DNA of 64,000 bases from Megalobrama amblycephala. Its lineage: Eukaryota > Chordata > Actinopteri > Cypriniformes > Xenocyprididae. The translations under genes and the position numbers were made by a program. The notes beneath the pieces were generated by a model that did no database searches, was not told the DNA's origin, and was given only the letters and a program-made list of their open reading frames with translations. The stretch spans positions 48,552,691-48,616,690 of the forward strand of contig NC_063045.1 in assembly GCF_018812025.1 (NCBI RefSeq), in the 5' to 3' direction. Positions 10,935-21,187 of this stretch are shown here, one piece after another (position 1 is the first letter of the stretch; every line of letters begins with the position of its first letter).

Positions 10935-11806
10935 AGACCAAGGGACCTCCGCCGCTCCCGCTCCTCCCGAGAAAGCCGAGCTCTCCTTACCTGCATGGGC
11001 TCAGGATCGGGTGCTGGGCTAACCGCATGCACTGGGCTGACAGGAAGACCGCTGTGTCTCTCTCCGGATTCCACTAGGGACTCCACTCGTCGGAGGCGAG
11101 AATCAACTCGAAGCGCCAGCTCAACAAGCCCGTTGAATGTCTCTGGAAGGTCCAACGTGTATATCTCCCGGTGGATACGATCAGCCAGCCCATGCAGGAA
11201 CACGTCCCACTGCGCCTCCTCGTTCCACCGACACTCTGCTGCGAGGGTGCGGAACTCGATGGCATAGTCAGCGACCGTGCGGTTGCCCTGCTTGAGAGCG
11301 GTGAGTTTGCGGGCGGCCTCCTTTCCCGCAACCGCACGGTCGAACACCCTCCTCATCTCGGCGGCAAGTGCCGTGAACGAGGAGCAGCACGGGTCCTGGT
11401 TTTCCCAAACCGCCGCTCCCCATAGCGCCGCCTTCCTGGTGAGCAGGGTCAGTACAAACGCCACCTTGGACTCCTCCCTCTCAAAGGTGCGTGGCTGCAG
11501 GGTGAAATGGAGAGAACATTTATTCAAAAACGCTCGACAAAAATCTGGCTCACCGGCATAGTTCTGAGGAACGAGAAGGCGGGGCTCCGACAGGTCTCTT
11601 TGTGCGGGTGATGGTGGGGGAACGGACGGTGGGGCTGGCGCAGTGGGAGCACGAAGTTGTTGTAGCTGCTGGGAGAGCTCGGACACCTGTGTTACCAGCG
11701 CCTGGACGGCGCGTCCGGTGGATGAAAGACTCTCCTGCTGCTGGTCCATACGATTAACAGCGTGACTGATGAACTCCGTGAAAGCTGCTGAACTCGCTGC
11801 ATCCAT
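10868..11806 (-). CDS. gag: Gypsy gag polyprotein
   Basis: 312 codons, uninterrupted. It starts at the ATG at 11806, only 20 nt after the 5' LTR, so the leader is very short. A coiled-coil-like glutamine-rich stretch near residues 20-55 is followed by a proline-rich linker, then the retrotransposon Gag capsid-like domain at about 80-230. An arginine-rich segment precedes a CCHC zinc knuckle (C292, C295, H300, C305) that binds the element's RNA. Gag forms the particle in which reverse transcription takes place. The intact frame contrasts with the broken pol. Pol follows in the -1 frame with overlap. Confidence 0.88.
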   Translation of the reverse strand: MDAASSAAFTEFISHAVNRMDQQQESLSSTGRAVQALVTQVSELSQQLQQLRAPTAPAPPSVPPPSPAQRDLSEPRLLVPQNYAGEPDFCRAFLNKCSLHFTLQPRTFEREESKVAFVLTLLTRKAALWGAAVWENQDPCCSSFTALAAEMRRVFDRAVAGKEAARKLTALKQGNRTVADYAIEFRTLAAECRWNEEAQWDVFLHGLADRIHREIYTLDLPETFNGLVELALRVDSRLRRVESLVESGERHSGLPVSPVHAVSPAPDPEPMQVRRARLSREERERRRSLGLCLYCGTSGHIIRNCPVKDQAR

Positions 11807-11814
11807 GGTAGATG

Positions 11815-11825
11815 GTCAGATCATT
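11815..11825 (-). promoter_or_regulatory. Putative self-priming primer-binding site
   Basis: Next to the 5' LTR, the minus-strand AATGATCTGAC can pair over 11 positions (one G-U) with GTCAGATCGTT in the 3' LTR at 7362-7372, placed at the inferred transcript start. No tRNA 3'-end complement is obvious here. Self-priming is established for Tf1 and the vertebrate sushi group; its use here is inferred. Confidence 0.6.
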
Positions 11826-11826
11826 C

Positions 11827-12223
11827 TGTCACGTGAAAAGAAGACTGGATGCAATAGCAAGTTATTCACTTTAATAGTGCTTCACGCCAGGTTAGTCATA
11901 TATGTACACACATACAGTCACAACACAGACAGCAGGAGAGATGGTAACACAGGGACTGGATGGGCGATGGTGTCCGTGGTGAGTGGTGCTCCGTGGTGAG
12001 AATCCGTGAGATGAGATGAGCAAGGTAAATCCAGAACGAGTATCCAGGGGAACAGACAGGAAACAGCAACGATAGACAAGGCGTTAAATAGGCAAGATCT
12101 AATAACCCACAGCTGCCGCTGATCAGTAATCAGCGGCGACGCCCACACAGAACAATCAGGTGACACACCCCACAACCCACACACAGACAACAGAATGACA
12201 CAGTGGATCTGCGAACCGTGACA
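11827..12223 (-). repeat. 5' LTR of the Gypsy element (internally deleted)
   Basis: 397 bp. Compared with the 3' LTR it lacks the equivalents of 7304-7360 and 7368-7386, keeping only the 7-bp CAACGAT between them. The missing 19 bp include the inferred transcript start and half of the self-primer word. The TATTTAA box is kept (12084-12090). LTRs are identical at insertion, so the loss is later. Confidence 0.88.
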
Positions 12224-12229
12224 GTATTC

Positions 12230-12290
12230 CACAAAATTGCAGTTTCTCCCATTCATAACTAATGGAAGTGAACTGTCGTTCTATATCTAT
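12230..12290 (-). mobile_element. Interspersed repeat, copy B, second part
   Basis: Continuation of the repeat interrupted by the Gypsy element. Its reverse complement carries the GAATGGGAGAAA-type segment seen at 211-222 in copy A. Confidence 0.5.
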
Positions 12291-13604
12291 AGTCTTTGAG
12301 CTCACTCAGGGCGGTATCTATGCTAATAGGGCAGATCGTCACCAGTCATGGGCGAGGCTGGAGAGACTGTTTATGATTTATAAGGGGTTATATAAAAAGA
12401 AGAGGGTGGATTTTTACCATTATATGCTGGTTGTTTAAACACACTGTGGATAAATATCTGTGTTCAAATACCTTATAAAAATTTATTTTGTATAATAGGT
12501 CCCCTTTAAATTTATTTAAACAAAATAATATAGAACTTTAAATATTAATTAAAATGATATGACAGATCGAAAGAATACATGGATAGATTTATATTTCCAA
12601 AGCGCAGCTAAGATCACACATAAGCTCCAATGCATGAGCCTTAAATGAACAGAAATATGCCTAACATATGTCAGAGAGTTTCTAAGATCCCAGACTTCTG
12701 AAATATGGACATTTAAGTGGATGACTAGGGGTGCATAACTAATTCACACGCACTTAGCTGGGCAAAAAAAAAAAAAAGTTTGAATCAAGAGAAGGATTAC
12801 AGCTGGTACTCACTGATCCAAATACTTGAATTATTTAAGGAAGTGGAATCTTCATTAATATATTATTGTATATGCCTTAGTGCGGCAAGCTAAGAGAAGT
12901 AAAAGGGAAAGGAAGGAGCGAGAGAGGTTTGATTATTGACAGTGCAGTTGTTAATATACAGAAAAAGAGAGAGTGTGAGAGAACGATTAAAAGAGCAAAG
13001 AATACTTTTATCTCGGTTTATTTTCCCTCACAAGACAGGGTCAAATATAAACCTATCCTTACTTGACTCTCTTCCTCTGCAGTGACTGCATTTATCTCAT
13101 GCCGGACAACACAAAGCTTTTCCGGCAAAAACAGAGAGACGGATTGGAAAAGGGAGAATAATCAGAGGCATGTGAGAATGGCAGAAAGAAAATGAGAGTG
13201 AGGGAGAAACAAGCAACAATGAGAAATTGGCCTACATGTACATAGACAGGGTAACAGACAGACCTTGACCTGACCAGCTGTGACCATGACAAGAGTCAAA
13301 CAAATGACGATCGATAAGCTTCCATTTCTGCTACATTTTGCTTGGTAGCCCCACCCACAGTGAAATTCTTATTGGTCAATGATATCTGCATCATCACCTA
13401 TAAGCACAAGATACAATATTAGCAGACATAGTTAATAATCTCCACTGGCCTGTAATCAATACGCTTGTATGATCGATCTCTCAGTCAATGGTGAGGACAG
13501 GCTCTTCATTTCACACTTTTATTTTCTTTGTAGGAGGAAGGAAAGATAAAATTAACAGATTGATCAGTTGTTAAATCCTATTATAGTTTTTCTGAAAGTA
13601 TTTT
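12291..13604. other. No gene seen
   Basis: Mixed low-copy DNA. A purine-rich patch (12895-13010) and small frames are present, without domain or splice evidence. Confidence 0.5.
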
Positions 13605-13892
13605 GGTAACACTTTATTTTGATGGTCCCTTTTACATATTCTGTTGACTATAAATAACTAACTCCCATAAGAGTATTAGTGGATGGACTGTCTGCTTAAT
13701 ATCTGCTGACACTTTATTATGATGGTCCTCCAACAGACATTCTGTACTGACTATAAGTAGTAACTTTCTACTAACCCTATCCCTAACAGTCTGCTAATAC
13801 TCAACTAATACTCTAATGAGAGTTAGTTGACATGTAGATGCAGTGTTACTCATAGTTATCAGAATGTCTAAAGGGGACCATCAAAATAAAGT
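13605..13892. mobile_element. Small inverted-repeat element (GGTAACACTTTATTTTGATGG ends)
   Basis: It starts GGTAACACTTTATTTTGATG and ends with the inverted GGACCATCAAAATAAAGT. An internal second start-like copy lies near 13709. This is a common type of non-autonomous element in fish genomes. Non-coding. Confidence 0.6.
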
Positions 13893-14669
13893 CTAACTAC
13901 TATGGTAACATGGAACGAAAATTACCCAGTTTTAATTATACAAGAGGCAGAATCATGAGATTCCCCAATGATGTTCAAATCAATATGTACAAGTTCATAT
14001 TTTATTTAAGAAATTTATTTGCATTTACATAATCAATCACGCCAACCTCTACAATCTCCATATTGACTCTCAAAGCAGAATTTTAAAATCTCTTCCTCTC
14101 CCATTTTAGAACGTGTAAAATTCATCCAGAAGTTTCATTTGGCACGCTGAGCTTAAGAACAGAGGAAGTAGAGAATGTAATTTGCTGTACCATCTGCTCT
14201 GCTATATGTTTATGTGGAGTGTAGCTGGAGTGTTAACAAGAACTAAAGGTGTGACAAGACAGATGCTACACTTAGGAATAAACAAGAATAGTAATAAAAT
14301 CAGCATTAAAAATAGTTGTGTCAAAGTTAACACTTTATCACACAATTAATGAAAAAAGTTTAATGCCGTTTTTTTTTTACTGTTAATTTGACATTGATTC
14401 ATTCTGTTTTGTGTGAACAGCACAGGTGCCTCACATGCACACAAAATGCCGTAGTGAAGCATATTTTGTTGTAGAGTGATTCTATACAAAGCGATAGTCA
14501 CCTTCAAAGTGTAACAAGTATGAAATATCTATGGTATAAAATCGGATGATGAGATAATTTAATTACATTTTTTTAAATAAATGAAAATGTATTAAAAAAG
14601 CTGGGTTTACACAGATTCTTTATTGACCTTTCTTTTCCTTCTTTTCTTTCCAGGGTGATGACTGCAAAG
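13893..14669. other. No gene seen
   Basis: AT-rich low-copy DNA with no supported gene or recognised repeat. Confidence 0.5.
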
Positions 14670-15265
14670 TGCGGAGTTGGAGGGACGAATGAGCCCGACG
14701 GAGTTTGAGGGATGATGGGTCACGGTGGAGCTGAGGGAGCGTGGAGCCAAAAGGCAGAGTCGGAGGGACGAAGGAGCCCAGAGGAGTTTGAGGGATGATG
14801 GGTCACGGTGGAGCTGAGGGAGCATGGAGCCAAAAGGTGGAGTCGGAGGGACGAGGGAGCCCAGAGGAGTTTGAGGGATGATGGGTCACGGTGGAGCTGA
14901 GGGAGCATGGGGCCAAAAGGTGCAGTTGGAGGGACGAGGGAGCCCAGCGGAGTTTGAGGGATGATGGGTCACGGTGGAGCTGAGGGAGCGTGGAGCCAAA
15001 AGGTGGAGTCGGAGGGATGAGGGAGCCCAGCGGAGTTTGAAGGATAATGGGTCACGGTATAGCTGAGGGAGCGTGGAGCCAAAAGGTGGAGTCGGAGGGA
15101 CGAGGGAGCCCAGCAGAGTTTGAGGGATGATGGGTCACAGTGGAGCTGAGGGAGCGTGGAGCCAAAAGGTGGAGTCAGGGGGATGAGGGAGCCCAGCGGA
15201 GTTTGAACGATGATGGGTCACGGTATAGCTGAGGGAGCGTGGAGCCAAGGGGGAGCTGATGTATC
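14670..15265. repeat. 83-bp minisatellite, about 7 units
   Basis: The word GAGTTTGA recurs at 14701, 14784, 14867, 14950, 15033, 15116 and 15199, exactly every 83 bp. Units share GATGATGGGTCACGGTGGAG, GAGCTGAGGGAGC and GAGCCAAAAGG and differ by scattered substitutions. Because 83 is not a multiple of three, the open minus-strand Ser/Leu/Pro-rich frames rotate from unit to unit, so they are not a conserved protein. Confidence 0.9.
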
Positions 15266-15504
15266 GACAGGCTGAGGTGGAGTCCAGGGCTCGGAGGCCT
15301 GAGGTGGAGCCAGGGGATCGACACACCAGGGTAGAGCCAGAGAACTGTAAGCCCAAGGCGGATCCAAGCTGCTAGGTGGAGCCAGCAAAGGAGGAGCAAC
15401 GGGCTGTAGGGGGCCAACAGAGATGGGGCTGAAAAACTGGATGCCATTTGGCAGAGGAGGTGGGAGTGGGAGGCTGGGTGGGAGCATCAGCAACAACACA
15501 GACT
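15266..15504. repeat. Degenerate G-rich continuation of the minisatellite
   Basis: GGTGGAGCCAG-type words continue with irregular spacing (for example near 15280, 15310 and 15380), but the 83-bp period is lost. This may be an older flank of the same array. Long minus-strand frames reflect the absence of TA-rich stops, not coding. Confidence 0.5.
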
Positions 15505-15774
15505 TGGTGAAAAACAGATTTGGTGATGGGCGACGAAACAGACTTATATATATTATATCACTGTGAAGCTGCTTTGAAATAATATGTATTGAATAAATAA
15601 ATAAAGATGACTTTATGGTGCCAATAAAACTTTATAAGATTATGTGCTGGGAAAATTGGCAATGAATTTTAGTGTATTTCAAGTCAATATAAATACATTT
15701 TCAAGAACATATACAGAATCTGCTGTTTTATTGTGTGGGTGAGATAATAAGGTTTTAGGCGACGTGTGAAGGCC
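15505..15774. other. No gene seen; possible decayed LINE-like tail
   Basis: A GTGAAGCTGCTTTGAAAT stretch near 15561 followed by AATAAATAAATAAAG resembles the 3' tail of fish L2/CR1-like repeats (compare 21003-21070), but it is too short to assign firmly. Confidence 0.3.
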
Positions 15775-15930
15775 GAGTATGGTAACTCATACTCAGGATT
15801 TGTCCTCTGCATTTAACCCATCCAAGTTAGTGCACACACATTAGGAGTAGTGAGTAGTGAACACACACACACACACTGCAAAGTGTGGACACACACAGCT
15901 GGAGAATTCGGCTATGACTGCCCACATATT
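15775..15930. repeat. Fragment of a common fish repeat (CTCTGCATTTAACCC type)
   Basis: Contains CCTCTGCATTTAACCCATCC followed by an AGTAGTGAGTAGTGAACACACAC stretch with a (CA)n patch. I recognise this as a widespread fish interspersed repeat. Family name not assigned. Confidence 0.5.
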
Positions 15931-17339
15931 ACACATATGCCTATTTAGTCTATTTAGTTTAAAAAAAGCTGAATGTGTTAATGTGTTAAAGAAATTTGAT
16001 TGTTTTAATCAACTGCAGCCCTAATTATAATAAATGTACTCCAAAGGGTGTTGATCACTTTTGTGTGAAGCTCAGCCCAGAGTTGAGTTCTGGAAGATTC
16101 ACAATGCATAAACAGCTCAAAACATCACCTCTGTCACAAGAACTGAGTTTGCTTGTGTCTCTTGCCATATGAAATACAACTCTATTTCAGATGACTAATT
16201 CAAGCTGAACTTCTTAGCAGAGAATAGACTGGATATGAAAAATCAACAGGACACAGAAGAAGACCGAATTCTTTTTAGATCAGACATCTGAGGAAGCGAT
16301 GCAAAGAGCTGAACAGAGAAGTTAAGATGGAATCGAAAAGAAAGACGGAGGAAGTGAAAAGTGAACATGTATCTGGGCCGCTGCATTCAGGTGTGATGGG
16401 AACACTGCTGTCAGTATGATTTATGAAAATGGAAAATGTATATAATATAATGATCTTTCTGTGTGCGTGCGAGATAGAAAGAGAGAGTGCATCTTAAAGA
16501 GGATAGAGAGAAAGTTTCACATAACACAGCCTACATAAGTAGACAACAAGTTTGCATCGATATCTAAGACCGTTTCTGACCTCATCCTACATTCTTCCAT
16601 GACAGATTCCCGTCAGACAAAAATCCTGGAGTTTCATTTGGTTTCAATCATTATGAAACAGTAAAAACTCTGCAGCACTCTATAGCACTGATCAAAAATA
16701 ATGTTTTGTGAGTTTCATACTGTATAAAACACTTCACTGTTGAGATTTCATTATCATGTCAAGGCCAACAGCACATCTGCTCAGTGACTAGCAGTGGCAC
16801 TTCAGAGTAGTTTAAAAGCTCTAAAAGTAAAGCACTAAAGCAAAGTAAAATAAGAAGGGGATACAAAAATGAAAGTGATAACCTTGACGAGAGACGTGTG
16901 ATTGTGCTATTTATATCTAGTCTATTTATACTGTTTTATTACTGTTGCACACACCCAAACAAACATAGTGTCACAGTCTGAGACAGCAAGTATAATTACA
17001 CTGAATTCAAAAGAGCTCATTGATCTGAAGGCATTTAAAGTCAAGACTTTGTTCGGCTACTGCACAAACTGTAATATCTTGTCTTTTTAGCATACTGGAG
17101 TGTAAACACCCATCTGAACAGTCTCCTGCCAACTCTTTGATTTCATGAAACTGCACAGCTTGTTGAGAAGCTATTTCCATTACTTTTCTAAATGATTGGA
17201 TTGACGATTTTTGCCTGGCACACAATAAAACAGAATACAAAATATTGAAAGAGGAATCCATATAGGCCAAAATATCGGAATTATATTTTGGGCTAGTAAG
17301 AAACCACCTACAGTAGAACACTATAGCAACTGCATAATA
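15931..17339. other. No gene supported
   Basis: Low-copy DNA. A minus-strand open stretch around 17030-17215 has a pyrimidine-rich acceptor-like sequence (TTATTGTGTGCCAG) upstream but no good donor, so it is not called as an exon. Confidence 0.4.
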
Positions 17340-17790
17340 ACGTGCTAACAATCACTCATGGTAACATGTTAACAACTGCATAGCAACGCCCTGGTAACTA
17401 ACATCCTAGGAACACTCAATCAGAACATGTCACAACACAACCATCCAGAACACCCTTGCAACCACACATCAATGTAACAATCACTCATAACATGTTAGAA
17501 ACTGTATAGAAATGCCTTAGTAACCACCAAGAACACCCTAGCAGACACACAGCAATGCACTAACAATCACTCAGAACATGTTAGCAATTGCAAAGTAATG
17601 CCCTGGTAACCACCAGAACACCCTAGCAACCTTATAGCAATGCTCTAACAATCACTCAGAACATTTAACAACTGCATAGGAACATCTAGACAGCCACCTG
17701 AAGCATCTAAGCAACTGCATACTATATTAACATCTTAGCAACTGCATAGCAATGCCCTGTTAACCAAACAGAACACTCTAGTAATACTGA
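17340..17790. repeat. Irregular tandem repeat of CATAGCAA/CCCTGGTAACCACC words
   Basis: Loose units of about 40-60 bp built from ACTGCATAGCAA, CCCTGGTAACCA, AGAACACCCTAGCAAC and ACAATCACTCAGAACATG. This is a common cyprinid non-coding repeat type. A short piece of the complementary form occurs near 28905-28955. Confidence 0.7.
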
Positions 17791-17940
17791 CAGCTGGACC
17801 GCTGCTTTTAAGAACTAGTCTAAAAAAAAGAAAGGAGAATGGCATAAAAAAAAAAAAAAAAATACACAACATAAAGTTACAGCAATAATGGTTGGGCACT
17901 TCCATGAGTGCACATTCATTAAAAGTGCTTAAACTTGAGT

Positions 17941-18062
17941 TTGGAGATTTGGAAAACTTTGGAGGAAAAACAAGCTGCTATATACATGTCATTTCTCCAA
18001 AATGCAGATCACCAATGTCACTATTAACAATCCAAACACAGTTACCATTGTGGCAGACAAAT
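17941..18062. repeat. Diverged duplicate of 21690-21812
   Basis: About 120 bp shared in the same orientation: CTTTGGAGGAAAAACAA, ATGCAGATC.CAAATGTCAC, TTA.CAATCCAAACAC and TGGCAGA. The shared block has no conserved reading frame, so a dispersed repeat fragment is more likely than an exon. Confidence 0.6.
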
Positions 18063-18203
18063 GAAATATTAACTTATAGCACACCAGCGCTCTTCTGTAA
18101 AAATGCTTGTTAAACTTGGTCTAATTATGCTTATCATTCCATACCTTAAAAAAGCAGTACCTTATTTCATAAATATAATAAATGCTTGTACAGATGTGAA
18201 TAC

Positions 18204-18240
18204 CAACCAACCAACCACCCAACCAACCAACCAACCAAAC
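18204..18240. repeat. (CCAA)n microsatellite
   Basis: Tandem ACCAACCAACC units with one CCCAA variant. Confidence 0.9.
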
Positions 18241-18571
18241 CACTCCAAGGAACTCCAATAACTCCGATGGAATTTATACTTAATACTCATTTATTTAGTT
18301 CCAAGATCTAAAATATTTTATTAGGTAGAAATTGTGAACAAAAATATTTTTTAAATCCTTAGCTATTAAATCATGAACAATTGGAAAGGTCATAGGGCCT
18401 TTGAATACTGTTGATTGTTTACAATGAGGAAGTCTTGGAGTCAAAAAGATTGAGAACTGCAACTATAACAAAAACTGTTTGAAATGAACATTCTTTGCAG
18501 AAGCAAAAGTGCAGCAAAAAAACTAACTTTCCCTTTAAAAGCGCATAAGAGCAACAAAGCAAGCAGCTGAC
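18241..18571. other. No gene seen
   Basis: AT-rich DNA; it would be the intron just downstream of the candidate exon if that is read on the minus strand. Confidence 0.4.
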
Positions 18572-18780
18572 CTTCTCAGTCAGTCTGTAGTGATTCAAAT
18601 CTGACTTCAGATACTGAAGTTCCACACTTGTGCTCTGCATCGACGCAGTCCATATGGCGATAAGTGTGTCAACTGGGCTCGTGCCGGTGGAAGGCGACAG
18701 AGAAATGGGACATGCGATCCTTCTCAGTCCAGCCCTCAGTGCCTGCTGTTGGGTTTTAGGTCGTGAGCTGGCCGCTGTCC
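18572..18780 (-). CDS. Candidate internal coding exon, gene not recognised
   Basis: 209 bp on the minus strand, preceded by a GTGTGTGCAG acceptor and followed by a GAGAAG/GTCAGC donor. The exon has one fully open frame. The upstream intron would be phase 1 and the downstream one phase 0 (2 bases plus 69 codons). The translation is serine- and glutamine-rich at first, then ALRAGLRRIACP, a Ser/Thr/Pro stretch, and a helical-looking end (VDTLIAIWTASMQ ... LQYLKSDLNHY). Composition is balanced and unlike the surrounding AT-rich repeats. No domain is recognised and I do not name a gene. No neighbouring exon of the same gene was found in the window; introns in fish genes can exceed this spacing. 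It could still be a chance frame. A second acceptor-like AACAGCAG lies about 33 nt inside. Confidence 0.42.
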
Positions 18781-19195
18781 CTGCACACACATGGTGGGCT
18801 GTGGGGTGAATCAGAAATTCACACGGTCACAGAGCTTCTAGCAAACAACCCAGCTGACTAAACACTCACACAAGGTCACGGTATCAGTGCAACCGCCTGA
18901 GGGCCAGAAATGCCACGGATGGAAAGGCATGACAGGGTCACAGACCAAGAGAGACTTTCTGGCATCTTAAAGGAGATTGACTGAGGGTATGTGAGAGTTT
19001 CTGAGGGTTTGTTTGGAACGGCATACTATCATACCACTACTAGTACTAGTCTTACTATTGCAACACGCATTATAACCTCCACAGCATGTTGATGACTATT
19101 GCTAAAATGTATAGTATCAGAACCATCTGCAAGGCATATTGTATACCATAATGCAATGCACCTTCCATTTCATCTGTTCAAAAAAGAAGCCTCAC
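18781..19195. other. No gene seen
   Basis: Low-copy DNA upstream (minus sense) of the candidate exon; no other exon-like segment recognised. Confidence 0.4.
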
Positions 19196-19520
19196 TATTT
19201 ACACTATTAAGAAAAGGTTCTATAGAATTGAAGCTTAAAGGGCTCTGTCAGGTGCTTCAGAACCTTTTAGGGGTTCCCATCATATAGGATCATTTTATGG
19301 ATTTAGTTTTAATTCATTATTTATTTTGATTACATTTTATGAATTAAACAGCTCATATACATACTTGATCACAAACTAAAATAACCCATTAAACATTAAT
19401 GTATTATGCAATCATGTAAGACATTTAGAACCTTTTTGGCATAAAGGGTTCTTTAAAAGTGAGTTAGGAACCCTAGGATTCTAAATAGAACCCCATTGAA
19501 CCTTTTTTTCTCCACAGTAT
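19196..19520. repeat. Possible small inverted-repeat element (GGTTCT/AGAACC words)
   Basis: Words such as AAAAGGTTCTATAGAA, AACCTTTTAGGGGTTC, AGAACCTTTTTGGCA and AATAGAACCCCATTGAACC recur in both orientations at the two ends. This pattern is common in fish short fold-back elements. Boundaries are uncertain. Confidence 0.4.
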
Positions 19521-20083
19521 TTTTGTTTTGTTTGAAACACATATGGAACTAGCTTTTAAGACACCTGCCTCATATGAATAAATCTTTAAGGTTTCGGACA
19601 TGTTTTGGTGTGACGGATGAATCAGAAGCAATGTCCATTTGCTTCTTGACTCATAATTTGATTGGATTGCCAAAAAGCTGCAACATTTTTACACAAAACT
19701 GAACTAAAACTGCAAAACAACAATTATTTAAGAAATGATAACTGGATTAGAATTAAACATGACGTTATCTGACAAAAATGTAGCATACTACTGTTTAAAG
19801 GGGACCTATTATGCAAAATTCACTTTTGGACTGTGTTTGGCTAAATGTGTGTTGGCAGAGTGTGTACACAACCACCCTATAATGATAAAAATCCAACCAC
19901 TCCTTTTTTTAATCCCCATAAATCATAAGCAGTGTCTCAGAACAAGCCGTTTCCAGATCCCTGGCAGCGTGACGTCACAGGCCCCGCCCACAAATGCTGA
20001 CAGATACAGCCGTTTGAACATAGAACCGCCCTGAGCGAGTTCACAGCGAGTTTACACAGTCCGCCATTGCTGCACTGACGAGA

Positions 20084-20359
20084 ATGTCTCCCAAGTGTTT
20101 TAGGTGTTCTGTAGCTGGATGGATTAATCCACATAGCTCTCTCCATTCACTCCCTAAATCTGAGCCGCTGAAGACAAGGTGGATTAATTTTGTTTTCGAA
20201 GAAAATGCTCCCTCAACTCTACCGAAATTCATTTATGTCTGCGCAAATCATTTCACACCGGACTGCTTTGTGAACGACTGTCAATACAAAAGGGACAATA
20301 CAAACAGAGGTTGTGCTAAAAATTTGTTACTCAAGGATAGATCAGTAAACTGTTCGTGA
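20084..20359 (+). CDS. THAP-domain protein fragment (transposon-derived)
   Basis: 91 codons from an ATG in good context. The sequence has the layout of a THAP zinc-dependent DNA-binding domain: an N-terminal C-x2-C, a WINF segment in the middle, then VCANHFTPDCF, which is the C-x2-H-F signature, and a downstream basic patch. A normal THAP domain is about 90 residues, so this is essentially the domain alone, without a transposase catalytic part. THAP domains serve as the DNA-binding module of P-element and Kolobok transposases; this copy sits inside a TTAA element, so it is most simply part of that element. It could be an exon whose donor is not obvious. A decayed relative is at 3455-3730. Confidence 0.6.
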   Translation: MSPKCFRCSVAGWINPHSSLHSLPKSEPLKTRWINFVFEENAPSTLPKFIYVCANHFTPDCFVNDCQYKRDNTNRGCAKNLLLKDRSVNCS

Positions 20360-20829
20360 TCCAGCTTACAGTCTTCAGAGTGATACTGGATATGGCAGTA
20401 ATGAAGTTACAGTTCATCGGAGTTGATTTATGGATATAAAGTTTACCAGTTTTAAGCTTCACCCGAAACGGCATAAGGTCTTTATATATTTGTTTAATGT
20501 TAGTTGTAACGAGGGTTTCTGTGTACTTCGCTGTGTATGTTGATGATAATGCAAGGGAGAGAAAGAGAGTTTATGGATAATATTTTAATGCACACTTGCA
20601 CTGTGTTTTATTAAGCTCTTACACTGATTTTCTAGAGTGAAAACAGATGCTTCATCTTTTGTGTGAAGTACAATAAACGCCATAAAACTCATCGGTAAAG
20701 TCGATCGGGTCCGGTACAACAGGCTTGTATTAACATAGTGGATAAAAACAAGACAATATAAGTTATAACCGTAACCGTAACTAAACTATACCTGTTCTAT
20801 CGCCATGCAGCATATATTGCACAGTGCAG

Positions 20830-21075
20830 TTTCTGACATTATAGTGTGTCCTGACTGACTCCTGACACCCTTGCTTAGTTGGGGACACTTGACATTTGAC
20901 ATTCAATAGTATTCTTGACATTTATTCAACAGTGCTTCTGATCTGCCTGCATTGACACTATTATTTAAGAGCTGCTGTGCAGCCAAATTATGTACCAGTT
21001 ATTAATGTAAAGCTGCTTTGACACAATCTGCATTGTAAAAAGCGCTATATAAATAAAAGTGACTTGACTTGACAC
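20830..21075 (+). mobile_element. LINE/SINE 3'-tail fragment
   Basis: Contains AGTTGGGGACACTTGACATT and TGCCTGCATTGACACTATTA. It ends with AATGTAAAGCTGCTTTGACA, AAAAGCGCTATATAAATAAA and repeated TGACT. This tail is shared by many fish L2/CR1-type retroposons. No coding part remains. Confidence 0.6.
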
Positions 21076-21187
21076 TGGAGAATGAGCTCTTGAAGCTCTG
21101 CCCTCTTAGGCCGAGCGCAGCAGCTCATTTGCATTTAAAGGGCTCAACCTCAAAAAGTGGCAATTTTAACATGCAGTTTTAACATTT

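Larger units (their letters stand above)
7064..12223 (-). mobile_element. Ty3/Gypsy LTR retrotransposon (chromovirus), full length but defective
   Basis: A complete 5.16-kb element read on the minus strand: 5' LTR 11827-12223, gag, pol (protease, reverse transcriptase, RNase H, integrase with chromodomain), polypurine tract, 3' LTR 7064-7536. The ends are TGTCAC and GTGACA. The flanks carry a direct duplication, GTATT(C), at 7058-7063 and 12224-12229. Self-priming is inferred, as in the Tf1/sushi group: the start of the 3' LTR R region at 7362-7372 can pair with the primer site at 11815-11825. The copy is dead: two in-frame stops and one frameshift in pol, and a 5' LTR lacking two segments (57 and 19 bp) present in the 3' LTR. 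It is inserted in repeat copy B. Confidence 0.92.
19799..21187 (+). mobile_element. TTAA-associated Kolobok-like element with THAP frame (right end not found)
   Basis: It begins AGGGGACCTATTATGC right after TTAA (19795-19798). It holds a THAP-like frame at 20084-20359 and a LINE-like 3' fragment near 20830-21075. No matching right terminus plus TTAA was found; the limit given is where similarity of style ends. The combination of TTAA and THAP is characteristic of Kolobok elements. GCTCATTTGCATTTAAAGGG near 21125 resembles the internal sequence of the element at 25340. Confidence 0.6.

Noticed and set aside
14607..15499. Ser/Leu/Pro-rich minus-strand frames
   Set aside because: Products of the 83-bp minisatellite, whose period does not keep a reading frame.
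17030..17215. Candidate minus-strand exon after TTATTGTGTGCCAG
   Set aside because: There is a fair acceptor, but no good donor ends the open stretch, and the frame runs into a stop.
17340..17790. CRISPR-like array
   Set aside because: Repeats are irregular in length and sequence, there are no uniform spacers, and the genome is a fish; it is a common interspersed repeat.
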